Part shown: positions 1-9,091 of the stretch, piece after piece
Layout: every line of letters begins with the position of its first letter
How positions within the stretch are numbered: position 1 is the first letter of the stretch
DNA from: Volvox africanus
Lineage: Eukaryota; Chlorophyta; Chlorophyceae; Chlamydomonadales; Volvocaceae
NCBI GenBank assembly: GCA_030268105.1
Contig: BSDZ01000016.1
Span: 255,501 to 319,500 of the forward strand
Length of the DNA stretch: 64,000 bases
Direction of reading: 5' to 3'
Translations under genes and position numbers: made by a program
Notes under the pieces: model-generated
What the model was told of the DNA's origin: nothing
The model's database searches: none
Seen by the model: only the letters and a program-made list of their open reading frames with translations

Positions 1-546
1 ATGTCAGCGGCTTGTGGTCGGTCTTCAGTGTAAAAGGTCGGCCTTTGAGGTAACAACGCCATTCCTTCAAGGCATGTAGAACTGCCAACAGCTCCTGCTC
101 TCCGGTCGTATAGCGGGTCTCCGCACCCGAGAATTTCTTACTCGTGAAGGCAATCGGTCGTTCTTCCTGCAACAATACAGCGCCGCTTCCATGCAGGGAA
201 GCATCCAATATTACTTCTACACGAAACGGCAACGAGTAATCAGGAAAAGAGAGGGTAACGTCATCGGCGAGGATTTGCTTGAGCTCTTCGAATGCCTGCT
301 GGCCTGTCCAGGCCTGTCCAGGCCTCGAGAGAAGCAAAGCCTCCTTTCCTCGTCAGATTTGTAAGCGGGGCCGCAATAATGGAGTATTTATTAATAAACT
401 TACGGAAGTAGTTGGTCAAACCTAAGAACTGGCATAGTTCGATGAGGTTCTGAGGCACGGGCCATTCACGAACCACAGCTACCTTCCGTGGGTCCATCCT
501 TATTCCAGTGGCCGATACGATGTGGCCCAAATAGGCCACTTGAGTA
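1..546 (-). pseudogene. Ty3/gypsy pol: RT C-terminus and RNase H
   Basis: Minus-strand translation of 546-340 gives the RT end (YLGHIVSATGI, then GLTNYFRKFI). Translation of 253-1 gives a typical gypsy RNase H start: an ILDASLHGSGAVL block with the first catalytic Asp, then IAFTSKKFSGAETRYTTGEQ with the catalytic Glu, then TDHKPLT with the second Asp. The junction at about 300-340 is broken by a short tandem duplication (ggcctgtcca repeated near 301-322) and a frame change. Residues are well conserved, so decay is fairly recent. The domain is cut by the window edge. Confidence 0.85.
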
Positions 547-554
547 ACATTTGG

Positions 555-908
555 CTGTTCAGGCACGACTGTTATGGCATGACTAATATGCCCGTGGAGT
601 TCCAGGTTATACCCCGACCGAGAGCGGGCCAAATACCCTATAGTTAAGGGCAGGGTGCCCCCATGTCATGTCGATGGACGGTGACGACCCCAATTAAAGT
701 GACCTGCGAGCTGACCAGTAGCGGAGTTGACGCCTTAGTTGATTTGGCAGATTCCGCTGGATGCTGGTGGTGGGTGCTGAACCTGGGAAAACCACTGATT
801 TCGGAGAAGTCGGCATGGGAGACTGGATGAGCGTGCCCCGAAACACCGGGGAAGGTAGGGACTGCCAGGTTAGTGGCCACGGGTGATGTACCCCCCTATC
901 CTACACAC
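555..908 (+). repeat. SINE-like inserted repeat, copy 1
   Basis: About 354 bp with no retroviral coding content interrupts the gypsy RT between its LFAKCAKC and QPNVTQVAYLGH parts. The stretch from about 650 to 908 recurs nearly identically at 7335-7577. A short direct repeat (ACATTTGG at 547-554 and 909-916) borders the interruption and may be a target-site duplication. Because both sides are coding, coincidence is possible. The two copies share the same right end (CCTATCCTACACAC) but differ at the left, as for a 5'-truncated non-LTR or SINE insertion. Confidence 0.7.
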
Positions 909-1430
909 ACATTTGGCGCATTTAGCAAACAATTGCTCCCGCTTCATCACCTCAAGCACGAGCTCGAGATGCTTCAGGTGCTCCTCGCGCGTCTTGGAGT
1001 ATATTAAAATATCATCCAAATAACAAACGACGAACCTGTCGATATACGGTCTTAACATGCGATCCATCACTGCTTGAAATGTGGCGGGCGCATTAGTAAG
1101 TCCAACGACAAGACCGTGTACTCGAAGTGACCAAAGGGGGTCCGAAAAGCGGTTTTCAGGATATCAGAAGCAACGATGCGTATCTGATTATACCCCTGTT
1201 GAAGGTCAGTCGAGGAAAAATAAGCTGAGCCTTTCAACTTATCGAGCAGGGTAGCGATTTTTAATCATGTTCGCATTCAAGCCCCGATAATCAATGCACA
1301 TGCGCAACGTCCCATCCTTCTTACCGACAAACAATATCGGCGCAGAATATGGCGATGTGCTGGGCCGAATCATACCCTTTGCGAGCAGATCCCCCACTTG
1401 CCGCTTCACCCGCTCAATTTTGGCAGCCTA
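909..1430 (-). pseudogene. Ty3/gypsy pol: reverse transcriptase palm
   Basis: Minus-strand reading from 1430 shows [20 protein letters not shown], then [20 protein letters not shown]: the RT fingers block with the conserved K-K-D-G and R-x-C-x-D-Y-R. After one or more frame changes near 1260-1085 comes [13 protein letters not shown], the YLDD catalytic box (about 1000-1040), then LFAKCAKC. The frame is then lost at the insertion at 555-908. This is a non-functional copy. Confidence 0.85.
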
Positions 1431-2346
1431 ACCTGTATATAAGTTGTGAAACGGGTTGTGCTCGAACACAAAGGGGATCATATAATCAGCAGGTAACATA
1501 GGTGGGAGCCCCAGGATGACATATGCATCAGTATAATTTGGCAATAGGGGTCCTGCGACCTCAGGATCTTTCACAAGAGACTGCGCGGTGGTAACAACCA
1601 ATTGCACCCAAGGCCTCGCAAGCAATTCATGGATGCCTTCCCTTATCACTTGATAAGCTACTCTTACATCCTTCAAGCTTGGGTCCTTTATTTCGGCGGA
1701 CGAACGCCACTAACGAAATTAACCACAGGCTCCGCACAGTTCCGCCCTCCTCTGGTGTGACATCTTAGTACGACAGACAAGGTACCTTAGGCGATAGGTT
1801 CCCTTTTGCACAATGGCCAATTGTGCTGGACTCCATATCGATGCGTGCGCGGTACTGTCGTTATGTCGCGGCACCCAATGTCCATGTAGTGCTGTCTCCG
1901 GGAGACCTTGTTGCACTCATTGGGCCCTAACACACAGAGGGTCCTTCGTCGACTAAGGGTGATCCTGCCCACGATGGGATGCTTATCCTCATCAACGAGG
2001 ATAACCTGAACACTTAGACGACTATGGGATCAACCCCATCATGCTTATCACTTATTTGAGATAAGGTCGTCAGTAACACCGGTAATACTTAGGTGTCCAA
2101 AATTTCAGTCAACAAAATCGATTTTGTTGCCATCCAAAAGAGTCAAACGTGGCGGACATCCGCATCATACCTACGATCCATGCTAATCAGCAGAAAAGGA
2201 TCCGTTAGAGGCACATAAATATTAATCATCGAGTATATTAAGTCAAAGTAGCAAAGAGTCCTCTCATATCAACATTGCCGGATTCAATCAAGATTTATCC
2301 GAGCCAGAACGTAATTTAGTACTCCATGTCAACTAACATTTCTGTG

Positions 2347-3621
2347 TTAACGTGGATTGGGTGCTCCGACAATATCAACGGAAATCGTGTCAGGTGCCTC
2401 GTCCATTGTAGGTAGTCCTACAGCTAATGGGGGTAAAAGCGGGCAGTTCCTTGTAAGGTGATTTGATGCGCACCGAAGGCAGACTCCCAATTGTCGTCGC
2501 TGCGCAAACTCCGCTTGCGTACATCCCAACTTGGAAAGCCATCGATTTTGTGTTCTTGGCCGCTTCGATTCTGATGCAGCTCCGCGTGACTCGGCGGTAT
2601 TTTGTAGCACGCCCGTCCTCTTCAGCGTACTCCAAGTTATCTGCGAATCCCTTGGAGTTAGTTCTTGGATACCAGGAGTATGAGCGTGGTTAGTCGGAGG
2701 GTTGCCACCACGGTGCATCGGAGCTGGAGGTATTGGAATGCCAGTAGTCTCAGGTGCTGGATCAGTCTCATTAGAGATATCTTGCATCGTGTCAACTGAT
2801 AACGGTGCTAATGGTGTCGGGCGTTCCTGTCCCGTTCCAAGGCGAGCTTCGACGCCACGAACGATCTGAACCCATCGCGTATACGATCTTGGCCCTTCCC
2901 GTGTCAGGTCCGTAATACTCGCTCGGGCTAACTGAAGCGAGAGACCGCCTTGGAACCAATAAATGTAGTCTCCCTCGGAGAAGCCAATCATGGGTGCTGT
3001 TACTGCTTCGAAATGCAACTGGTAGTCCTCCACGGACTCGTTAGGTCGCATTCGATAAGCGCCTGCGTGTAACTCTCTGTACATGGCAGCCACTTGCGAC
3101 TGATTTTCGGGAGCGAAATGATTAAGGAGCGCGTTAATTAATTCTTCGAACGTAAAGTGCTCCTGTACAGTGGTCCAATGATCATACCATTCTCTCGCGA
3201 CGCCGCTTAGTGTAGCTCCGATGAAAAGACACTTCACTTCGTCGCGATCACCACCCTTTACCAACTTCAGATACTTTTTAGCATCACGGACATAGGAACG
3301 AGTGGCACTTGCGGTAGTCTTAGGTTCGGCATCATGACGAATATGTAGTTGAGGCGTTGGGACTACGAAACCAGGAACCCCACCTTCATCCATAAGTTGC
3401 TGTAGCGATACCATCGCTGGGTTCTGCTCCACCTCGGTGGGCCTCATAGGATCTGACGCCCCAGGAGGATTCTGAGCTGGATAAGGGGAGTTCGACTGGG
3501 GAGCATCTGATTGGGGATTATATAAGTTATCAACGTTCAGTGTGGTCTCCGGTTCTCCATAATGAACACTAATATTAGCCTGATCACTCTCCTCCATAGT
3601 TGGTGGATACTGATCACACAA
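2347..3621 (-). CDS. Ty3/gypsy Gag-like protein (424 aa, open)
   Basis: A retrotransposon capsid/nucleocapsid precursor. The first 120 residues are acidic and Pro/Asn-rich. About residues 110-250 carry the retrotransposon gag core (KKYLKLVKGGDRDEV, GVAREWYDHW, FEELINALLNHFAPENQS, MRPNESVEDYQLHFE). Near the C-terminus a zinc-knuckle-like CLRCASNHLTRNC gives C-x2-C-x4-H-x4-C. The ATG at 3621 is the only reasonable start. The frame is uninterrupted, in contrast to the broken pol downstream. Whether it is expressed cannot be told from the sequence. Confidence 0.8.
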   Translation of the reverse strand: MCDQYPPTMEESDQANISVHYGEPETTLNVDNLYNPQSDAPQSNSPYPAQNPPGASDPMRPTEVEQNPAMVSLQQLMDEGGVPGFVVPTPQLHIRHDAEPKTTASATRSYVRDAKKYLKLVKGGDRDEVKCLFIGATLSGVAREWYDHWTTVQEHFTFEELINALLNHFAPENQSQVAAMYRELHAGAYRMRPNESVEDYQLHFEAVTAPMIGFSEGDYIYWFQGGLSLQLARASITDLTREGPRSYTRWVQIVRGVEARLGTGQERPTPLAPLSVDTMQDISNETDPAPETTGIPIPPAPMHRGGNPPTNHAHTPGIQELTPRDSQITWSTLKRTGVLQNTAESRGAASESKRPRTQNRWLSKLGCTQAEFAQRRQLGVCLRCASNHLTRNCPLLPPLAVGLPTMDEAPDTISVDIVGAPNPR

Positions 3622-3805
3622 CTTAGAAAACCCTAAGACTTTAACGGGTAGCCAAAGTATGGTTAGTATTAACGAGCAGATATTATATCAAAGTTCAGGC
3701 AGAGGATAATACAGTACCGGCTTTCCGATGAGGCTATCCCGTGATACCCCTCACCGCTGTTCGCTCGTGTGAGAATCTACTTATAGTGGTGATGAGACAG
3801 CCGTG

Positions 3806-3826
3806 AGTCGAACCATCTCGCTACCA
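3806..3826 (-). other. Possible primer-binding site of the gypsy element
   Basis: The plus strand here ends in ...TCGCTACCA after a T-arm-like GAGTCGAACC. The minus strand therefore reads TGGTAGCGA..., as expected for a site complementary to the 3' end of a tRNA, about 180 bp upstream of gag. The tRNA is not identified and the adjoining LTR was not delimited. Confidence 0.35.
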
Positions 3827-4159
3827 AATTTGTTGTATCCTTCCTTCTTCGATCATGTACTGAATCTGCATGTCTGGATGTTAGCTAAGTGCATACCAAG
3901 CTTACGAACAGCAAGGCGATCCAATGCGAGCAAAGTGACAGCCGAAGACCCATCAATAAGGAAAGATCCAACTTACAATAGTCTTCGTTTACAAATCGAT
4001 AGATGGCCATCAGACCCCGCGGGCAATGTTCATCATTCGGCTGGAGATGCTGTGCTGGAATAGCTCAGGCCGAATATAAATGAGTATCACGTATGTATGC
4101 GAATTAGATAGAGTTAAGTGCACGAGTACTTGGTCCAAAGTAGCACAAGCCCACTTCGG

Positions 4160-6250
4160 TCTCTAGGTGGCCGTCCTCGCACCTATCACGTCGCGATACC
4201 GATGTGCAGTACAGGTCTCACTGGATTCCGATCTCAAGTGTGAGTACCTTCGTAGCACTGTTCTAAATATCGTGTCATCCGTGATATTAATGGATGCAAT
4301 GCATGCAGTATGTGAAGGTCCGAATATCGATATTTGGTTGCAGACCCTGTTGTACCTCTCGTTCACGTTTGCTCATAAGTATCTGCACGTCTGGAGACTT
4401 TCGACACCGATGCGCGAGCACTTGCAAGTACAGCAAGACAAGCGCGAGCAAACAGAGACAGCGGAAGACTTCAAGACGAAGAGAGATATAACTTACAGTC
4501 TTACAGATCGGAACGATGCAATGGACGAAATCGCCGTCAGCGCCGGAAGCAAGCAATCATCACGCGGCGGTGATTAGCGAAGTTCAGGCTTAGCTCGGGC
4601 TAAGTAGAATAGCGTATAGCAATAGTAATGTAGAACACACAAGTGTTCTCCGGTATCGAATGTCTTGTCTTGCTTAGCCGTCCTCGCATCTGTTATACTC
4701 GCAGCATCGCAATGCCGTACGATTCACATTAGGAGGCCGATCCTAGATGTGACAATCCTACTGCGTATAGGCGATGTCTACGCATAACAACGTATAAGCC
4801 TTTCCGGCATTCGCATGATGCAAGGGTCCGGATAACGATATCCGGTTGCAGGGCATGTATCGCGACGAGTGCGGTGCTCTCAACGTGTGCTGTAATGAAG
4901 TAATATTATATCAGATAATATTACTTATCGTTTCGTAGCACGAGCATAATGCGCACTTCAATGCTTCGGGCTTTCATGCATGCTAGGCAGATTTGCCATG
5001 GTGCGATGTCGCGATAGGTAATGACAACATGCCAAATGCATATATAAATGTACACGAATACATTTATATCATGCAGATTCATTTATATGCAATGTGTTCA
5101 TCACAATAGCACTTCGCCTTGTAGGATCACATCGACCTACGGAAACTAACCGTAGCACAACAGACCCAACCATCGCGATCGTCGCATTCTCGCATACGCG
5201 TATGGTTTATGACGTAAATGAGGTAATAATATTTAAAGTATTATTACGTGATATAAAATGCCAATGGATAGATCGCGCATTAATTATCAGCCTCGAGTCA
5301 AACATGTTGACCGACAGCGCGATGTCGTAGATGATAATGCAACGTGCCTGATTAGCTAGATATACTCGAATATATCATGCTAATATAATCATATCATGCT
5401 TCATGATGCTCAAATGGGTTGCAGTCTACTTTGGTATAAACGGCGATCGAACCCGTGTACAACAGTGATACCGATGTGCAGTACAGGTCTCACTGGATTC
5501 CGATCTCAAGTGTGAGTACCTTCGTAGCACTGTTCTAAATATCGTGTCATCCGTGATATTAATGGATGCAACGCATGCAATATGCGAAGGTCTGAATATC
5601 GATATTCGGTTGCCGACCCAACCATCGCGATCGTCGCATTCTCGCATACGCGTATGGTTTATGACACAGATAAGGCAATAACATTTAAAGTATTATTACG
5701 TGGAATATTATGCCAACAGATAGATCGCGCATTAATTATCAGCCTCGAGTCAAACATGTTGACCAACAGCGTGATGTCGTAGATGATAATGTGAGATGCC
5801 TGATTAGCTAGATATACTTGAATATATCATGCTAATATAATTATATCATGCTTCATAATGCTCGAATGGATTGCGGACTACTTCGGTGCAAACGGCAATC
5901 GAACCGGCGTACAAAAGGATGCAAAGGTCTGAATATCGATATTCGGTTGCCGATCAACCATCACGATCGTCGCATTTCCGCATACGGGTGTGGTTTATGA
6001 TACGAATGATGTAATAATATTTGAAATATTATTACTTGATATATTGTGCCGTAATGGTCTCGTGCATCGATACCAGCTTTGAGTCAAACATGTTGACCGA
6101 CAGCACAATGTCACGAATGGTGATGCAGTATGCTACATTAGCTAGATATATCTGAATATATCATGCTAGTATGCTCATATCATGTTCAGTCGTGCTTTGG
6201 TAAGTTCAAGCCTACTTCGACATGAGCGGTGATCAAACCGGCGTACAACA
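4160..6250. repeat. Cluster of AT-rich dispersed repeat units with conserved hairpins
   Basis: At least four related units of roughly 300-450 bp lie head to tail with irregular spacing. Shared landmarks are a palindrome around GAATATCGATATTC (perfect at 5594-5607 and 5931-5944, related forms near 4321-4338 and 4825-4850), a block near TCGCATACGCGTATGG (5182 and 5638), and an AT-rich hairpin (perfect at 4898-4926, 5223-5247 and 6011-6035; decayed at 5676-5700). No coding frame is conserved. The last unit runs into an LTR fragment at 6251, so the units may be LTR parts of a copia-like family. The stretch 3827-4160 shows nothing I recognise. Confidence 0.7.
5467..5571 (+). repeat. 105-bp repeat identical to 4195-4299
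   Basis: The block beginning GATACCGATGTGCAGTACAG and ending GGATGCAA is identical by eye to 4195-4299, although the flanks diverge. The identity suggests a recent duplication within an otherwise divergent repeat cluster. Confidence 0.85.
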
Positions 6251-6390
6251 GAGTCGGCACATATACTAGCGCGTATAGCACTACAAACAGTATGAGTGCG
6301 GGTCGATAGCTTACCGCCGAGTACAGCTACAACAGCGGGATTGTTGCTAGTACGTATCGCTATATCCAACTGATATACCATTTCATAACA
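6251..6390 (-). repeat. Diverged copia LTR fragment
   Basis: About 140 bp match the right part of the copia LTRs (compare 14517-14657) with scattered substitutions. The match ends at the same LTR terminus (...TTTCATAACA here, ...TTTTATAACA in the intact element). The left part of that LTR is absent and is replaced by the end of the last AT-rich unit. It is therefore either a solo LTR of a related subfamily or a recombinant. Confidence 0.75.
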
Positions 6391-6761
6391 GTATGAGCGT
6401 CACATGCTGCTGTGATAATGCTGGTATGGAATGACATATTTTCACATTTGGCGGGCCGCTTTGGTGAGCATTCAGTTTCTCTCACAGGGATGGTGAGGCA
6501 TTCACAGAGAAACCCCACAGAAAACAATAAACAGCTACCGGAAACTAACATAGCCAGCTACCGCCATGCAGCAGACTTCACGCGGACAAACACCCCCTTT
6601 GGACACGGGGGTTGCCGATTTTGCCACCAGAAAACGGTGGAAAGGACAGGCGGCGTAATCATCCAAGCCCATGGGGTGAGATATACATATATATATGTAT
6701 GTATTACGAAATAGGTTTTGAGATTTCTACCGCCGGTAAGTGTGTGGTGCGGGCATATGCA

Positions 6762-6870
6762 TGTTGTATCTCTGTTACATCCGCCAAATAAGCAAAGGCC
6801 CGATCGGAAGATGACCATACACGGTCCATCCCGGACACTACCCGTATGTAGACACCCCAACATACTACAG
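6762..6870. repeat. Dispersed repeat, copy 1 (partner at 23526)
   Basis: It shares AAAGGCCCGATCGGAAGATG, GACACTACCCGTA and ACCCCA-x-x-ATACTACA in the same order and spacing with 23526-23627, about three quarters identical by eye. The family is unknown. The surrounding 6391-7274 has only short frames and no gene I can support. Confidence 0.6.
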
Positions 6871-7274
6871 CATACGCATTCAGGTGTAGCCAAGCCACAG
6901 TTCCCGCCTCATTATTGGTTCCACGCCTCGCCCTCAAGTACCATACACACACCAGGCTTCGGCCGCCGGCATATTACTATTATTACGAGGAAGGCGGGTG
7001 TGTGTTTAATCTGCCGGAATTGTGTTGAAACGACCAATTTTAGGATGATAATATGGACAGCAGTCTCCAGAAGGGTCAACAAGATAGATCCTGCACGATA
7101 GATAAACATGCAACACATGCAATAATCCAGGCATGAGAATGAATGAAATCAGACTGAAACCTCCGGTACTCATCATCCCAACAGAGGAGACGTAATCGTG
7201 TTTGAGTATACCCCGGAGCTTGGGTGTTGATTTACATCACTATTTATGATGTATATTTAGACATCACCAACCCT

Positions 7275-7853
7275 AAGCTACAAGCAATTATGATGAAGAG
7301 AATTAAGGAATAATCGCATACATACACAAAAGATGCCCCCATGTCGATGGACGGTGACGACCCCAATTAAAGTGACCTGCGAGCTGACCAGTAGCGGAGT
7401 TGACGCCTTAGTTGATTCGGCAGATTCCGCTGGATGCTGGTGGTGGGTGCTGAACCTGGGAAGACCACTGATTTCGGAGAAGTCGGCATGGGAGACTGGA
7501 TTAGGGTGCCCCGAAACACCGGGGAAGGTAGGGACTGCCAGGTTAGTGGCCACGGGTGATGTACCCCCCTATCCTACACACAAAAGATTTATTGATGCCG
7601 GAAATAGATCTGAACTGGACATTTCTAGGGAAAATGTTAATTATAAAATAGAATTTTTCCTAATCAGAAAGTTCCAGTTATTCCCGTAATTGGAAAGAAA
7701 TAGCAACTCGATGGAACTATGACTATTAGGATACTCGGTTCATCTGATAAACAAGAAACTGATTTAGTAGATGAAGTAATTAAAATAATTGTTGGCGAAA
7801 ATAAAAAATCGTTAAACGTTTTGCTTACTAATGTAAGCATTCGATGTAAGTAA
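7275..7853 (+). pseudogene. thrS: Threonyl-tRNA synthetase 3' end, bacterial type, decayed
   Basis: AT-rich sequence after 7580 encodes the anticodon-binding domain of a bacterial ThrRS. RFIDAGNRSELDISRENVNY plus KI (7586-7650) matches the family pattern AGIR-x-E-D...N-x-x-INYKIR. After a frame change, NQKVPVIPVIGKK follows (compare QKVPY-x-x-VVG-x-KE). After another, MTIRILGSSDKQETDLVDEV (7719-7779) matches the RR-x-G block and the last helix. A few recognisable residues (KLQAIMM, near 7291-7311) lie left of the inserted repeat at 7335-7577. At least three frame breaks make it a pseudogene. It is followed after about 23 bp by infC, the bacterial gene order. Composition is unlike the GC-rich host exons, so transfer from an AT-rich bacterium is inferred. 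Confidence 0.8.
7335..7577 (+). repeat. SINE-like inserted repeat, copy 2, inside the bacterial fragment
   Basis: About 243 bp nearly identical to 650-901. It is bordered by the direct repeat ACACAAAAGAT (7324-7334 and 7578-7588). Removing it joins recognisable thrS sequence on both sides. It lacks the first ~95 bp present in copy 1 but has the same right end. It therefore inserted after the bacterial DNA was already in place. Confidence 0.8.
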
Positions 7854-7876
7854 GTTTAAGATGGAGAATTTTCATA

Positions 7877-8143
7877 ATGACTTTTAAGAAAGAAAATTTC
7901 CAAATGTTGTCAAGGAAGTTACAGCCAAAGAAGGCTGGTTCGTAAAAATGGGGAAATGATAGGTGTTTTGTCACTTGATGAGGCTCTTAGGCAAGCAAAA
8001 GAAGCCAGTCTCAAGATTTAGTTGAGATTTCACCTAACTCCAAACCGCCGGTTTGTAAAATTCTGAATTTTAGCCGCGATACATATAATGCAAAGAAAAA
8101 AATACAAGAAGCAAAAAAGGCAATAAAAACTACTCTGAATTAA
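7877..8143 (+). pseudogene. infC: Translation initiation factor IF-3, N-terminal part, bacterial type, decayed
   Basis: An ATG at 7877 is preceded by a Shine-Dalgarno-like GGAG at 7863-7866. The start reads MTFKKEN. A frame change follows, then FPNVVKEVTAKE. Another gives RKNGEMIGVLSLDEALRQAK (about 7941-8000). A one-base loss near 8015 leads into LVEISPNSKPPVCKILNF (8019-8072) and YNAKKKIQEAKKAIK. This is the diagnostic IF-3 N-terminal domain (...GVLSLDEAL...LDLVEISP...PPVCKI) with the start of its helical linker. The C-terminal domain is missing: the match stops at the TAA at 8141. The frameshifts exclude function. The organellar alternative is weak, because plastid genomes do not carry thrS beside infC. 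Confidence 0.88.
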
Positions 8144-9091
8144 CTAGTAGTACGTATTACGCTTGCACATACATTAATTGACTGACTATTAACATGCAGT
8201 GAAACTACTATACAAGCAACCAAGTACAAAGTATGGTGGTAATCCCTTGCCAGCCATTGCCTGGGCTAGTTAAGGGTTTGCTTGAAGTCTGGTTGGGTTT
8301 GCTTGAAGCCTCATTAGGTCAGTCTATCCATTCAAACCTAACCAGCCTGACCAGTACTTGGGAGGAAATGGTTTTACCTTCATCACTAATGAATAAATTT
8401 GCTTACATGTACGCGCGCAAGTACATACATATATATCTCATTTGTATATATTTGTATATATACGAATATTAAAGTTGTCGTCGTTGATTGCGTAAGAAGT
8501 GCCTGCTGTATGCATATATATCTACCTGATGAGTTTGCAAACTCACATACATAGGCAGTGCTTGTGTATGCCGTGCACTGAATGACCACTGCGTACAGAT
8601 TGTAGTAATTGAGAGCCGCAAAGGCCTGAAGGCCTCGAGCTCTCGAGATGCTGAGAAAGTGCTTATGCGCCTTTATATCGTGTTGGTGCATATATGCCGT
8701 GCGTGTACGACTACTACACAAATACAGATGGTTTATTGTATTTTATAAACAACAACAACATGCGTCCTGACTGCTGCGGATTTGTCATCAGGAACAAGCA
8801 AGGATATTCGTGGCTGCTGCACGCTATCTGTAACACTTACTTACGGGGGTCTCAAGGTTTATTCCCATGTAAGAACGGCATAAATTGACGACATATTTAC
8901 GAACATTTGGTACGAATCGCGGTTGCTTAAACGTTTGCAATCTTCATTTATAGAACATGTGCGTACATATGCATGCATATTGTAAAGCCAGCTGCGCAGC
9001 ATGCATGCATGCATGCAGCTGCGGGCCGTGAGTTGCTGGCAAGCACCCAAATGATTGAAATGCAATGATGAAGAAAATAAACAGGACTCAC
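8144..9091. other. No gene recognised
   Basis: AT-rich, with short direct repeats (TTGTATATA twice near 8440-8460, a GCATGCATGCATGCATGC run near 9000). Part of it should be intron or 3' exon of the pherophorin gene to the right, but I could not place an exon. No RNA gene was seen. Confidence 0.5.

Larger units (their letters stand above)
1..3826 (-). mobile_element. Degenerate Ty3/gypsy LTR retrotransposon, cut by left window edge
   Basis: Read on the minus strand from 3826 down to 1, the order is a possible primer site, gag (3621-2347), a decayed protease/linker stretch (about 2340-1430), reverse transcriptase (1430-540) and RNase H (260-1). This is the Ty3/gypsy gag-PR-RT-RH order; integrase would lie beyond the left edge. 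Gag is open, but pol has stops and frameshifts and carries an unrelated insertion at 555-908. Pol is therefore dead, and no LTR pair is visible in the window. In the stretch 1430-2340 only short open pieces remain, including one near 1787-1972, and I could not fix the protease active site. Confidence 0.85.

Noticed and set aside
644..880. Open frame on the minus strand (78 codons) with a near copy at 7278-7553
   Set aside because: The frame is conserved only because the underlying repeat is nearly identical. It does not match gypsy protease or RT, and its ends do not coincide with the repeat ends.
3806..3826. tRNA gene, because of a T-arm-like GAGTCGAACC and terminal CCA
   Set aside because: No acceptor, D or anticodon arms fit upstream, and the encoded CCA is better explained as a retroelement primer site.
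7586..7689. Continuation of the plus-strand frame beginning at 7333 as one host protein
   Set aside because: The first part is the inserted repeat and the second is thrS. The fusion is accidental and ends at a frameshift-induced stop.
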